A stretch of DNA of 64,000 nucleotides, taken from positions 348,001 through 412,000 of the forward strand of contig JAPDFW010000066.1 of the NCBI GenBank assembly GCA_028826165.1, read 5' to 3'. Position numbers and translations under genes: made by a program. Positions 1-13,030 of the stretch are shown here, in pieces (positions within the stretch are counted from its first letter, which is position 1; the number at the start of each line of letters is the position of its first letter). This stretch comes from Anaeramoeba ignava. Lineage: Eukaryota; Metamonada; Anaeramoebidae. The notes beneath the pieces were generated by a model. The model was not told the origin of the DNA. It saw nothing but the letters and a program-made list of their open reading frames with translations, and did not search any database.

Positions 1-827
1 GAACACAAAGAAGAAGAAGAGATCCAAACCTTCACAACACAGAACCAAGAGTAGAAGAAGTAACTGAAGAAACAGAAAACAATCGACGAACAACAGAAAA
101 TCCAATAATTGAAGAACCAGATCAACAAAGAAACAGAATGAATGAAATGGAAGATTCCGATGATGATTTTATGGGGAATTCATTTGGAAACAGTTTTTTC
201 AATTCAGGATTTGGAGGATTTGGAGGATTTGGAGGATTTGATCAAGAAGGATTTTCAAACGGAGGACAATCAGTTTATTATTCATCAACAACAACAACAT
301 CAACAGGAAGAAACGGAGTAACGGAAACAAAACAAATTGTTCGAGACTCACGAACAGGCAAAGAAAAAGTCAAAATTCAACAAGGAATTGGTGATAAAAA
401 ACGCACTGTTTTAACCAAATCTGATAATACTGGCGCAAAACAAACAAAAGTTCAACTTACAAATATTCATGAAGATGAAGTAGATAAATTTGAACAGGAA
501 TTTAATCAAGTTTCTCAATCTTCTTTTCCTAGTTGGTTTAATAGAGATCATGGTGAAAATAATCCTTATTTAATCGGTTATGATTCAAAAAAAAAAGCAA
601 AAAAATCTCAAAAAAAATCTAAAAAACCTTCTTTTTCTATTGAAGTTATTGATGATGAAAATGAAAATGAAAATGAAAATGAAAGTCAAAGTCAAAATCA
701 ATTTCAAAGTCAAAATCAATTTCAAAGTCAAAATCAATTTACAAATGTTACTGAAGATGATGATTATGTTTATGGAAACAGAAAAAAACCAAAATCTAAA
801 AAATCTCAAAAATCAAAAAGAAAGTAA
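1..827 (+). CDS. Myeloid leukemia factor (MLF) family protein, 5' partial
   Basis: The reading frame is open from the first bases of the window (codons in phase with position 3) to a TAA at 825-827, so the ATG at 138 is probably internal and the gene enters from the left. The middle has the MLF signature: a Tyr-Tyr-Ser-Ser strand followed by T-S-T-G-R-N-G-V-T-E-T-K, then V-R-D-S-R-T-G-K-E-K and I-G-D-K-K-R, and an acidic E-D-E-V-D-K-F-E-Q-E-F. This matches the order seen in MLF1/MLF2. A Gly/Phe-rich stretch (GGFGGFGGF) precedes it. The C-terminus is low-complexity (Glu-Asn then Gln-Asn-Phe-Ser repeats) and ends in a Lys/Ser-rich basic tail. MLF proteins are nucleo-cytoplasmic adaptors linked to chaperones and transcription; no enzymatic role is implied. 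The family call rests on motif recall and the exact function is unknown. Confidence 0.82.
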   Translation, partial: TQRRRRDPNLHNTEPRVEEVTEETENNRRTTENPIIEEPDQQRNRMNEMEDSDDDFMGNSFGNSFFNSGFGGFGGFGGFDQEGFSNGGQSVYYSSTTTTSTGRNGVTETKQIVRDSRTGKEKVKIQQGIGDKKRTVLTKSDNTGAKQTKVQLTNIHEDEVDKFEQEFNQVSQSSFPSWFNRDHGENNPYLIGYDSKKKAKKSQKKSKKPSFSIEVIDDENENENENESQSQNQFQSQNQFQSQNQFTNVTEDDDYVYGNRKKPKSKKSQKSKRK

Positions 828-1019
828 AATTCTTTTTTTGCTTTTGTTTTTCTTTTCTTTTCTTTTCTTTTCTTTTCAATTTTCTTCTTTTTTTTTTCTT
901 TTTCAAATTAAAGAAAAACAAAATATTTGAAATTTGAATTGAATAAAGCAAAAAAAAAAATTAAATTTCCATTTTTTTCATTTTTCATTTTTTTCATTTT
1001 GATTTAAATTTAAATTTAA

Positions 1020-1976
1020 ATGGAAAAAACAAAACCTCAATTATTTCATAATGAAAAAAAAACAATTTCTTTAAATTCAGGTTTTATAAGAGAAATTAAT
1101 ATTATTGACCAATATTCAGAAATTTTTAAACCTTTAATTAAAAAATACAACACAACAATTTCAATTTGTGGATTTATTGCTCCTGCTGTTGCTTTTTGGA
1201 TTTTTGATAATTTACAAACTTTTCCTTATTTAATTGATGTAAATTCTGTTAAACGTTTAATTTTCAGTTTATTAGATCCTGATAATTTAGTTCCTTATGT
1301 TGAAGATGCAATGAAATTTATACAAAATGATCGAGAAAACTATGTTAAAACACATTCAAATGAATTTTCAACAGAAAAAGTAATTAATTTTCAATTAAAA
1401 AAAAATTCAATTAAAAAATTCTATTTAAAAATGAAAAACAAAAAAAAAAAGGAAAAAGAAAATTATCTAAGAGATTGGGTCGCAAATTATGAAATTAGTG
1501 ATTATATCAAATACAAAGCAAATCCAAACGTAATTTTCTCAAGATTTATCGAAAGAGATTTTGGTCCATTTTCTAAATTAAATCATGAAGAAAAAAGAAG
1601 ATTAGAAGAAGAAGTTCCTTTTAGAAAATACAAGTTTTTTCTTGATTCACCAAATCCAAAAAAAGGTGAACAAAATATTCTTCAAAATCCTGAAGAATGG
1701 TTAAATGAAAATATCAAAAATGAAAATATCACAAAAAATGAAAATGATTCTCAAATTGATTGGAAATCAAATAAAATCATTATTACTGACAGTACTGGTC
1801 ATTTTACTGTTTCTCTTCCTTTAATTCTTCTTCAAAACCAAAAGAAAACAAATACTCTTCTTGTTTTAAATTCACTTAATTATGCTGTTTATTCATCTCA
1901 ACCTTTATTTAAACATTTATTTGAACTTTGGTTTGAAGGAAAAATTCCACCTCTTTATAATTCAAATCAAATTTAA
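1020..1976 (+). CDS. Hypothetical protein, possibly a cysteine-peptidase-like fold
   Basis: A single-exon gene of 318 codons that I do not recognise. It starts at the first ATG after a T-rich leader containing CATTTTT motifs and ends in TAA. Visible features: a hydrophobic segment around residues 44-60 with one Cys (T-I-S-I-C-G-F-I-A-P-A), a Lys-rich stretch near 135-150, and a C-terminal part with D-S-T-G-H-F-T-V-S-L-P followed by a hydrophobic strand and L-N-S-L-N-Y. The order Cys, then Gly-His-Phe on a strand, then Asn resembles a papain-type Cys-His-Asn arrangement, but that is only a guess from spacing. No signal peptide or clear transmembrane helix. It is followed by a T-rich non-coding spacer before the BTB-TLDc gene on the same strand. 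Confidence 0.7.
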   Translation: MEKTKPQLFHNEKKTISLNSGFIREINIIDQYSEIFKPLIKKYNTTISICGFIAPAVAFWIFDNLQTFPYLIDVNSVKRLIFSLLDPDNLVPYVEDAMKFIQNDRENYVKTHSNEFSTEKVINFQLKKNSIKKFYLKMKNKKKKEKENYLRDWVANYEISDYIKYKANPNVIFSRFIERDFGPFSKLNHEEKRRLEEEVPFRKYKFFLDSPNPKKGEQNILQNPEEWLNENIKNENITKNENDSQIDWKSNKIIITDSTGHFTVSLPLILLQNQKKTNTLLVLNSLNYAVYSSQPLFKHLFELWFEGKIPPLYNSNQI

Positions 1977-2181
1977 ATTCAAATTTAAATTCAAAATAAT
2001 AAATAAAAAAGAAAATTAAATTAATTAATTTAAATTTATTCTTATTTTTTATATTTTTATTTATTTTCAAAATCCACTTTTTTTATTTATTTTTTTTATT
2101 TAAATTTTTTTTTCATTTTTTTCCTTTTTTTTTAATAAACAAAAAACAAAAAACAAAAAGCAAAAAACACAAAACAACAAA

Positions 2182-3861
2182 ATGAATAATAATAATAATA
2201 GCCAAATTCAAAATGAAAATGAAAATCAAAATGAAAATGAAAATCAAAATGAAATGAAAAATTTAGAAAAAAAAGTAACAAAAAATTTAATTAAAGATTA
2301 TTCAAATCTTTTAAATGGAAATTCATTTAAAGATTTTTCAATTTTTGTTGAGAATAAATCAAATCCTTTTGAAATTAAAGTTCATAAATCAATTTTATCT
2401 TCAAGATCTCCTTTTTTTAATGAGTCATTAAGGCAAGAATCTCTTTCTATTTCTTTAAATCAATTTAATAAAAAAGAAATGGAATCAATTTTGAGTTATA
2501 TTTATTATGGAAATATTTCTTTTGAGAATCAAGAAAATCTTATCCAATTATTAGAAATTTCAATTTATTTTAAATTAAATTTATTGAAAGAAATTATTCA
2601 AAAAAAAATTTCAAATTCAATTAATTATTCAAATTTTTTCCAATTTTTATTCCAAAATCGAAATTTAAATTCAAATGAAATTGAAATAAAATGTTTTGAA
2701 TTAATAAATCAAAATTTTTCCCAAATTCAAAATAATGAAAATTTATTCAATTTAACTAAAGAAGAAATTATCAAATTTATTCAATTTAAACAAGAAAAAA
2801 AAGAAATTTTTCAATTTGATTTTTTTCAATTTTTAAATAAATGGATTGAAAAGAGAAATAAAAGATTAAAAGGAAAGAAAGAAAAAGAAAAAGAAAAAGA
2901 AAAAGGAATTGAAAAGAAAAGATTATTTCATTCTTTTTTTTCATTATTTGATAAAGATTCAATTTCAAAACAAGATTTTGATAAATTAAAACAATTTGAT
3001 TTTTTTCCCAAATCTTTTTTAGTTGATATTCAAAACAAAGTTATTCAAGACAAAGATAAGGAAATTGAAGAGAAAGAGAAGGAAATTGAAGATAAAAACA
3101 AAGAAATTGAAGATAAAAACAGAGAAATTGAAGATAAAAACAAAGAAATTGAAGAGAAATGGAAGAAAGAAGTTGAAGATAAAAACAAGGAAATTGAAAA
3201 TAAAGAGAAAGAAAATCAACAAATGAAAATTGAAATTGAAGAGAAATGGAAGAAAGAAGTTGAAGATAAAGAGATTGAGAAAATGAAAGAAGAAATGGAA
3301 TTACAAAAGATTTTTGCAGATTCAGAAATTATTCAAGATATTGAATATGTTAAGAAATTACAAGAATGGATAAATGATAATGATTTTTTTTCTAAAATGA
3401 AAAAAGGATATTCAGCAAAAAGAGATGGATTTAATTCTCAAAATTGGCATAAAGCAGTTGATAATAAAGGAAAAACATTAGTTATTATCAAAACAAAAGA
3501 TAATTTTATTTTTGGAGGTTTTACTCAAGTTGGATTTAAACATTCAACAAGTGGAGAAAACATTAATGATTCAAATGCATTTATTTTTTCATTAAGAAAT
3601 GATAAAGGGGATAGAATACCTGCAAAGTTTACACATAATGGTAATGGTTGTGGAATTCATACTAACACAAACTATGGTCCACATTTTGGTAATGGAGCTG
3701 ATTTTTATTTAGTTTCTAATTTACAACCTGGTGAATCAAATTTTGGTTATAGTTATCATCTTCCTAATGGAATTACTTATAATACAAATGAAGCTAAAAG
3801 TTATTTAGCTGGTTCTTATGATAAATGGGTTGTTGATGAACTTGAATCTTATTTCATTTAA
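2182..3861 (+). CDS. BTB/POZ - coiled coil - TLDc domain protein
   Basis: A single-exon gene of 559 codons. Residues ~1-32 are Asn/Glu/Gln low complexity. Residues ~35-125 form a BTB/POZ domain: F-K-D-F-S-I-F-V, then I-K-V-H-K-S-I-L-S-S-R-S-P-F-F, then S-Y-I-Y-Y-G-N-I. A BACK-like helical segment follows. Residues ~280-375 are a charged coiled coil built from repeats of E-I-E-D-K-N-K. From about residue 387 to the end is a TLDc domain (K-L-Q-E-W-I, F-S-K-M-K-K-G-Y-S-A-K-R-D-G-F, W-H-K-A-V-D-N-K-G-K-T-L-V-I-I-K, F-G-G-F-T-Q, F-I-F-S-L). BTB domains dimerise and recruit cullin-3; TLDc proteins are linked to oxidative-stress and V-ATPase regulation, but the role of this combination is unknown. 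The domain call is firm. Confidence 0.9.
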   Translation: MNNNNNSQIQNENENQNENENQNEMKNLEKKVTKNLIKDYSNLLNGNSFKDFSIFVENKSNPFEIKVHKSILSSRSPFFNESLRQESLSISLNQFNKKEMESILSYIYYGNISFENQENLIQLLEISIYFKLNLLKEIIQKKISNSINYSNFFQFLFQNRNLNSNEIEIKCFELINQNFSQIQNNENLFNLTKEEIIKFIQFKQEKKEIFQFDFFQFLNKWIEKRNKRLKGKKEKEKEKEKGIEKKRLFHSFFSLFDKDSISKQDFDKLKQFDFFPKSFLVDIQNKVIQDKDKEIEEKEKEIEDKNKEIEDKNREIEDKNKEIEEKWKKEVEDKNKEIENKEKENQQMKIEIEEKWKKEVEDKEIEKMKEEMELQKIFADSEIIQDIEYVKKLQEWINDNDFFSKMKKGYSAKRDGFNSQNWHKAVDNKGKTLVIIKTKDNFIFGGFTQVGFKHSTSGENINDSNAFIFSLRNDKGDRIPAKFTHNGNGCGIHTNTNYGPHFGNGADFYLVSNLQPGESNFGYSYHLPNGITYNTNEAKSYLAGSYDKWVVDELESYFI

Positions 3862-4254
3862 GAAATAATTTCATTTCTTTTTTTCAAAATTTAATTCAAT
3901 TTTAATTTACTTTCAATCAAATTAATTTCTTTAAATCAATAAATAAGAAACAAATTTAATTTTAAATAATTTAAAACAATTAAAATAAATGATTAAAAAT
4001 TTAATTATTCAAAAAAGAAGATAATAAACCAAAATAAAAATTGAAAATAGAAATTAATAATAATTAAATTTAAATTCATTTTTATTAGATAAATTAAGAA
4101 AAAAATTAATTATAATTTATTATTAAATATTATTAAAATTCAATTAATATTATTAAAATTAATTTAATATCTTTATTAAAATATTTGGAATAATTTTTAT
4201 TTTCAATTTTATTAAATTATTTTAAATAATTTTAAATTGAATATTTTAAACTAT

Positions 4255-5515
4255 TCTTGGAATTAAATATTTAAATAATAAAATATTTAAAATTAATTTT
4301 CAAACATAAAATTAAATATTAAATTATGTTTTTAAATTAATTTATAAATTGGATATTAAATTAATTCTATTCCATTTTTATATTTTATGTTAAATATTTA
4401 AATAATAAAATATTTAAATTTAAAACAATAAATTATTATTTTAAATAATAAAATTAAATATTAAATTATATTTTTAAATTGATTTATAAATTGGATATTA
4501 AATTAATTCTATTCTTATTTTTATATTTATATGTTAAATATTTAAATAATAAAATATTTAATTTTAAAACAATAAATTATTATTTTAAACATAAAATTAA
4601 ATAATAAATTATATTTTTAAATTAATTTATTAATTAAATATTAAATTAAATCTATTCTTATTTTTATATTTATATGTTAAATATTTAAATAATAAAATAT
4701 TTAAATCATAAAACATTAAATTATTATTTTAAACATAAAATTAAATATTAAATTATATTTTTAAATTAATTTATAAATTGGATATTAAATTAATTCTATT
4801 CTTATTTTTATATTTTATATGTTAAATATTTAAATAATAAAATATTTAAATATAAAACATTAAATTATTATTTTAAAACATAAAATTAAATATTAAATTA
4901 TATTTTTAAATTAATTTTATTAAATTGGATATTAATTTAAACTTATTTTCATTTTTATATTTTTATGTTAAATATTTAAATAATAAAATATTTAAATATA
5001 AAACATTAAATTATTATTTCAAACATAAAATTAAATATTAAATTATATTTTTAAATTAATTTATAAATTAAATATTAAATTAAACCTATTCTTATTTTTA
5101 TATTTTTATGTTAAATATTTAAATAATAAAATATTTAAATCTAAAACAATAAATTATTATTTCAAACATGGAATTAAATATTAAATTATATTTTTAAATT
5201 AATTTATAAATTAAATATTAAATTAAATCTATTCTTATTTTTTATATTTATATGTTAAATATTTAAATAATAAAATATTTAAATATAAAACAATAAATTA
5301 TTATTTTAAACATAAAATTAAATATTAAATTATATTTTTAAATTAATTTCCAAATTGGATATTAATTTAAACTTATTTCCATTTTTTATATTTATATGTT
5401 AAATATTTAAATAATAAAATATTTAAATTTAAAACATTAAATTATTATTTTAATAATAAAATTAAATATTAAATTATATTTTTAAATTAATTTATTAATT
5501 GGATATTAAATTAAT
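4255..5515. repeat. ~144-bp AT-rich tandem repeat array (array 1)
   Basis: A 26-base segment beginning TTAAATATTTAAATAATAAA recurs at about 4264, 4389, 4533, 4677, 4822, 4968, 5111, 5255 and 5399. The spacing is 143-146 bp after the first interval, giving roughly nine units. Each unit also carries a TTAAATTATATTTTTAAATT block and a TTAATTCTATTCTTATTTTT block. The array is almost devoid of G and C and has no credible open frame. The less regular sequence from 3862 to 4255 is also AT-rich, with nothing recognisable. The array separates the TLDc gene from the tetraspan gene. Confidence 0.9.
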
Positions 5516-5594
5516 TCTTATTTTTTTATTAAAATTTTTTTGCTTTTTCTTTTTCATTTTTTTCATTTTTTTTCATTTTTTTTCATTTTTTAAA

Positions 5595-6516
5595 ATGAAT
5601 TGGAGTTATTCTGGTTTATTAACACTTGCAATTTTCTCAGTTCTTTTTATTTTTGTTCCAACTATTATTGCATCAATTTATACTTCTAAATATCAAAATG
5701 AAACTTGTGATAAAGATATTTTATTGTAAAAATTGGAATAAAATTTTTAAAAAGAAAAAGAAAAAGAAAAAGAAAAAGAAAAATTATTTATTATTTTGTT
5801 GCTTTTTTTTTGAATAAAAAAAGATGGCTTTTTATAACAGAAATTATTATAGGAGTTTCAAGTGCAATTTTTATTTTTATATTTTTTAAAATGTTATTCA
5901 CAATTTCGAAACAAAAAAGAGGATTAATGGATGAAATTAATCAAAATTTTTGGTTTAAAGAAAAACGGATGATAATTGAAAAGTAAATTAAAAAATTTAA
6001 ATTAAAAAATTTAAATTAAAAAATCCAAATTAAAAAATTTTAAATTAAAAAATCTAAATTAAAAAATTCCAAATTAAAAAATTCAATTAAAAAATTTAAA
6101 TTAAAAAATCCAAATTAAAAAATCCAAATTAAAAAATTCCATTAAAAAATTCCAAATTAAAAAATTCAAATTAAAAAATCCAAAAAGTGAAACTCCAACT
6201 ATTGTTGTTTTATCATTAAAAGCTCTTAAAATGATTTTCTTTTTTTTCTGTGTTTGGTTTATTTTAGGGAATTTTTGGTTTTTTGGTTCTTCAAATTGTG
6301 TAAAAAAATGTCAAATTAAAAAATTAAAAATGTCAAATTAAAAATTAAAAATTTAAAAATTTTTTGCTTTTTTTTTTTAAATAGAAAAATGATGCTCCAA
6401 ATCTTTATAAATTAACTAAAGTTGTAATTTTGGTTTTATGGTCTTTTCCAGGAATTTATTGCACTTATCAATGCATTTTTCAATGTTTTCATTTTTGTTG
6501 TGAAGAAATTTATTAA
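5595..6516 (+). CDS. Small four-exon tetraspan membrane protein
   Basis: I reconstruct four exons: 5595-5725, 5824-5982, 6188-6299 and 6385-6516 (stop included), joining in frame to 177 residues. All introns are GT-AG (GTAAAA...AAG, GTAAAT...AAG, GTAAAA...TAG; 98, 205 and 85 bp) and phases match. Each exon encodes one strongly hydrophobic helix: L-L-T-L-A-I-F-S-V-L-F-I-F-V in exon 1, I-I-I-G-V-S-S-A-I-F-I-F-I-F-F in exon 2, M-I-F-F-F-F-C-V-W-F-I-L in exon 3 and V-V-I-L-V-L-W-S-F-P-G-I-Y in exon 4. The C-terminus is Cys-rich (Y-Q-C-I-F-Q-C-F-H-F-C-C-E-E-I-Y), suggesting palmitoylation. I do not recognise the family. The one-helix-per-exon structure and consistent phases make it a credible gene. 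Confidence 0.75.
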
Positions 6517-6783
6517 TTTTGACAGTTTTTTTTTTATTTTTTATTTTGAACTAATCAAAAAAATTTGGAATTAAGAATTAAGAATTAAAAATTAAAAATT
6601 AAAAATTAAAAATTGGAAGTTATCAATTAACAAGATTTATAAGTTTTTCTTTTTAAAATTTTCTTTCTTTTTTTTTTTAATTTTGAATTTAAATTCAAAA
6701 AGAAAAAAATTTCAAAATAAAATCTTGTTAAAAATTAAAAGAATTTTTTTTTTTGTAATAAATTTGAAAATGAGAAAATTTAT

Positions 6784-9700
6784 TCAAGAAAGTTTTGTTA
6801 AAGCTTGTTTAGCAAAAAATTCAACATCAGAATCTGAATCTTTTGAAAGTTTAAGAAGAGCACTTTTAATATCTCCTTGAATTGTATTTTCTTCAAGATA
6901 AGGAATGAGTTTTTGAAGTGATTTTGCAAGGAAAATTCGAACATTTGGTATTTCATCATCTTTCAGTTTCATAATAACTGGAAGAACTTGTTTTGTTAAT
7001 GAATCAGTTCCTATTTCAGGTGCAACTTCCTTTTTTAATTTTGAATTTGAATTTGGATTTTAATTTTAATTTTAATTTTAATTTTAATTTAAATTTTAAT
7101 TTTGAATTTTGAATTTGAATTTTGATTTTAATTTTAATTTTAATTTTGAATTTTAATTTTGAATTTTAATTTTGATTTTAATTTTAATTTTAATTTGAAT
7201 TTTATTTTGAATTTTAATTTTAATTTGAATTTTAATTTTAATTTTAAATTTTAATTTTAATTTTAATTTTGATTTGAATTTGAATTATTTTGAATTTGAA
7301 TTTGAATTTTGATTTTAATTTTGAATTTGAATTTGAATTATTTTGAATTTGAATTTGAATTTTGAATTATTTTGAATTTGAATTTGAATTTTTAATTTTA
7401 ATTTTAATTTTAATTTTAATTTTAATTTTAATTTTATAAATGAATTTTTAATTTTAAATTTGAATTTTGATTTTAATTTTAATTTTAATTTTAATTTTAA
7501 TTTTAATTTTAATTTGTTTTTAATTTTAATTTTGAATTTTATTTTGATTTTAATTTGATTTTAATTTGAATTTGAATTGAATTTGAATTTGAATTTGAAT
7601 TAAATTTGAATTTGAATTTGAATTTTAATTTTGAATTTAAATTTGAATTTTAATTTTGATTTTAATTTTAATTTTAATTTTAATTTGTTTTTAATTTTAA
7701 TTTGAATTTTAATTTTAATTTTAATTTTAATTTTAATTTTAATTTTAATTTTAATTTTAATTTTGATTTTAATTTTGAATTTTAATTTCGAATTTTAATT
7801 TCGAATTTTAATTTGTTTTTAATTTCAATTTAAATTTCATTTCCTTTTTAAAAATCTGTTTACAGTAAAAGTATAAACTGCAATTTGTCTAATCAAATAA
7901 TTTTTGTTTTTCAATAAGAAAATAATTCTTGATAAAATCTTTCCTTGAAACCAATCTACATGAAATACAGAGGTAAGTTTTTTCAATGATTTAGCAGCAG
8001 CTTCTCTAACTTTAGAAACTGAATCACTGAGCCAAACAATCCACAATTCAGTAAAACTATTATCAAAATTTTCGACTCCCTAAAAGGAAAATAAACAAGA
8101 AAAATTGGACTCATTTTTTTGTTCTGATGATTTGAAAAGAATTATAATTGTTTGCTAAATAAATTTACAAGTTGAATTGCAAAATTTGTCATAAAATCAA
8201 TTATGGATTCTCTGACTCTCCAATAAGGATTGTCAGAATTTTCAACAACATTTGGTAAGATGTCGCTTATAAAAGAATTTGCACCCATGATACGAGCAAC
8301 AATCTCTAAATGTTTAAATAGATTAATCTTCAATTCAGGGATTTCTTCTGACATCAATCCATTCAATATCGGGGTTAGTTTGGAAATTGTTTGTTCTTTT
8401 CCAATTATTGGTGATAATAAAGGTATTGAAATTCCAAGCGAAACTGTTTATTGTTTTAAATCAAATCAAAATGTTAATTGTTATATTTTTGTTTTTTGTT
8501 TCGGTTCTTTTTGTGTTGTTTTTGTTTGTGTTTTGATTTTTCACTTTTGACTTCTTTAGATAAATCTTTTGTTAATTTTTCAATTTCTGGGATTAATTGT
8601 TCTAAAATAATTTCTGGAAATATTCTGATTAGTGATGAAAATTCTGCTATTTTTAATGCTGTATTTGCACGGATTTCAGTTTCTGGATCTTGAAGTAAAT
8701 GTATGAATTCTGGAACAAGATAATCTTTTGTGATTGCTGGTCCCACTGTTATGCACAACTTTTTGATATGAAATTTTTAATTTTAATTTTAATTTGAATT
8801 TAAATTCAAATATAATTTTAATTTTAATTTTAATTTTAATTTTAATATTAATATTAATTTTAAATATAATTTTAAATTCAAATATTAAATTCAAATATTA
8901 ATTTCAATTTAAATTTTAATTTTAAATTCAAATATAATTTTAATTTAATTTTAATTTTGATTTTAATTTTAATTTCAAATATAATTTTAATTTTAATTTT
9001 AATTTTAATTTTAATTTTAATATTAAATTTAATTTTAATTTTAATTTTAATTTTAATTTTAATTTTAATTTTAATATTAAATTCAAATATAATTTTAATT
9101 TTAATTTTAATTTTAATTTTAATATTAATTTTAATATTAAATTTAATTTTAATTTTAATTTTAAATTTGAATTTTAAATTTTAAATTTTAATTTTTAATT
9201 TTAATTTTAATTTTAAATTTAATTTTAAATTTATAAATTTTAATTTTTAATTTTAATTTTAATTTATTCGAATTAATAAAAGTACTCGACAAAGATTTTC
9301 TGTTGAAGTTTGGCGAACTCTCCAAGATTTATCATGAACACATTTGCTGTAAACAGGAATAATATAAGTTAAAATTTCTTCTTCAGTTTGAAAAATATTT
9401 GATAATTCAACACAATTATTAACAGCAAAAACTCTAACAAGATCATTAGAATCATTTGAAAGTGATATAAAAAGTGGAACTATTTCAGTTACAAGATATT
9501 CTCTTTCTATTGTTGAAACAACAGACTAAAACATTGTATTTTTTTGAATTGATTTTTTTAATTGATTTTTTGAATTGATTTTTTTTAAATTGATTTTTTG
9601 AATTGATTTTTTTTAATTGATTTTTTTTGAATTGATTTTTTTTTAATTGAATTTTTTAAATTGATTTTTTTTGAATTGATTTTTTGAATTGATTTTTTAC

Positions 9701-11090
9701 TGATAAACTTTTTGCTGCTTCTTTTCTGACAATTGAATTTTCATCTGAGCATAATTGCCCAAAAATTCTTTAATTTTAATTTTAAATTTTAATTTTAGAT
9801 TTTAAATTTTTAATTTTTAATTTTAATTTTTAAATTTTAAAATGTACTTTCTCATTTCAATTTTTGATTTTTCTTCAACACTTGCATAAGTAACTGAAAA
9901 TAATCTACAAGCAGAAGATCTTGATGTAAACCATTCACTTGATGATAAATCCATAAAAATAGGAAGTAAATGATCTTGAATTTGATCTTCATCAAGTTCA
10001 CGAGAAATAGAAAGAATAGATTGAATACACTTTTAATTTTAATTTTAATTTTAATTTAAATTTTAATTTTAATTTTAATTTTAATTTTAATTTTAATTTA
10101 AATTTTGATTTTAATTTTAATTTTAATTTTAAATTTTAATTTTAATTTTAATTTTAATTTTAATTTTATAAATTAATTTTGATTTTAATTTTAATTTTAA
10201 TTTAAATTTTAATTTTAATTTTAATTTTATAAATAAATTACTTTTTCTCGAACAACACTATCTTCAACTGAAGCAAGAGTTTGTAAAGGAGGTAAAATTG
10301 TATGCGCATATTCACTTCCACCAACATATTCAATTAAATTACCAAGTTCTTCAGCTAATAATAATAAAGCATCATGTTCTTCATCAATTGCCTCTGAAAA
10401 ATTTTAATTTTAATTTTGATTTCAATTTTAATTTTAATTTTAATTTTGATTTAAATTTTGATTTTAATTTTAATTTTAATTTTAATTTTAATTTTAATTT
10501 TGATTTTAATTTTAATTTTAATTTTAATTTTAATTTTAATTTTGATTTTAATTTTGATTTTTAATTTTAATTTTAATTTTAATTTTAATTTTAATTTTAA
10601 TTTTAATTTTAATTTTAATTTTAATTTTAATTTTGATTTTAATTTTAATTTCAAATTTTGATTTTGATTTTAATTTTAATTTTAATTTTAATTTTGATTT
10701 TTATTTTTAATTTTAATTTTGATTTTTAATTTTAATTTTAATTTTAATTTGATTTTGATTTTGATTTTAATTTTAATTTAAAATTTTTAAATTTTAATTT
10801 TAATTTTAATTTTAATTTTAATTTTAATTTTAATTTTGATTTTAATTTTAAATTAAAAATTACCTGTTAAAAAAGGAATTAATTCATTTCGTGTTCTTTC
10901 TTGTCCAATAGCTTGTGCAATTTCTGAAATTTGACTTAATGCATTTAATCTTAATTGAATATCTTCATTCTTTAATTCTTGAACAAGAACTTGAATTGGA
11001 TCATTTATTTCATTTGAATCTATTTTTTTATGATTATTTTTATAATTATTTTTATAATTATTTTTATTTGTTTTTAAAATAAATACCCAT
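6784..11090 (-). CDS. PPP2R1: PP2A scaffold subunit A (PR65), HEAT-repeat protein
   Basis: Ten exons on the minus strand: 11087-11090, 10864-11019, 10242-10393, 9848-10029, 9701-9767, 9286-9525, 8545-8758, 8169-8443, 7864-8079 and 6784-7029. They total 1752 nt (583 residues plus stop), against 589 in human PR65. All junctions are GT-AG and keep phase. The product follows PR65 throughout: [14 protein letters not shown] near the N-terminus, [46 protein letters not shown], and [12 protein letters not shown] near the C-terminus. It is the scaffold holding the catalytic C and regulatory B subunits of protein phosphatase 2A. The initial exon supplies only ATGG. Several introns are packed with hexamer microsatellite. 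The mapping was by motif comparison from memory. Confidence 0.95.
7040..7845. repeat. Intronic AATTTT/AATTTG hexamer microsatellite
   Basis: Most of the last intron of the PP2A A-subunit gene (7030-7863) consists of variants of a six-base unit, read on the plus strand as TTTTAA, TTTGAA, TTTGAT and occasional TTTCGA. No coding content is visible. The same unit fills intergenic spacers elsewhere in the window. Confidence 0.9.
8765..9275. repeat. Intronic hexamer microsatellite (TTTTAA-type)
   Basis: This intron of the PP2A A gene (8759-9285) is nearly pure TTTTAA repeats interrupted by short TTAAATTCAAATAT segments. Open frames here read as alternating Ile-Leu and are artefacts of the repeat. 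Confidence 0.88.
10032..10860. repeat. Two intronic hexamer microsatellite tracts flanking a PP2A A exon
   Basis: The introns at 10030-10241 and 10394-10863 are TTTTAA/TTTTGA arrays on either side of the exon at 10242-10393. The second tract is about 450 bp. Long frames encoding Lys-Leu, Asn-Phe or Ile-Leu dipeptides across it have no support as genes. Confidence 0.88.
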
Positions 11091-11302
11091 TTTAAAAAAA
11101 TTAAAAATTAAAAAATTAAAAAGAAAGAAAAAAATGAAAAAAAAATTAATTTAAAAAAATTTTTATTTTTTAAAAAGGAAACAAAAAAAAGCAAAAAAGA
11201 AATTGAAACAAAAATCTAATTTAAAAATTTTTCTAAAACAAAAAAAAAAAAAAGAAAAATCAATCTTAATTTACCAAAAAATAAACTAAATAAAAAAAAT
11301 AA

Positions 11303-13030
<1,728 letters not shown>

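Noticed and set aside
4255-5515. CRISPR-like or replication-origin interpretation of the 144-bp arrays
   Set aside because: Units are contiguous with no unique spacers, and this is eukaryotic DNA. No origin motif can be distinguished at this AT content.
8957-10661. Ile-Leu and Lys-Leu repeat frames inside the PP2A A gene
   Set aside because: These are hexamer intron repeats read in alternative frames; the flanking exons splice cleanly over them.
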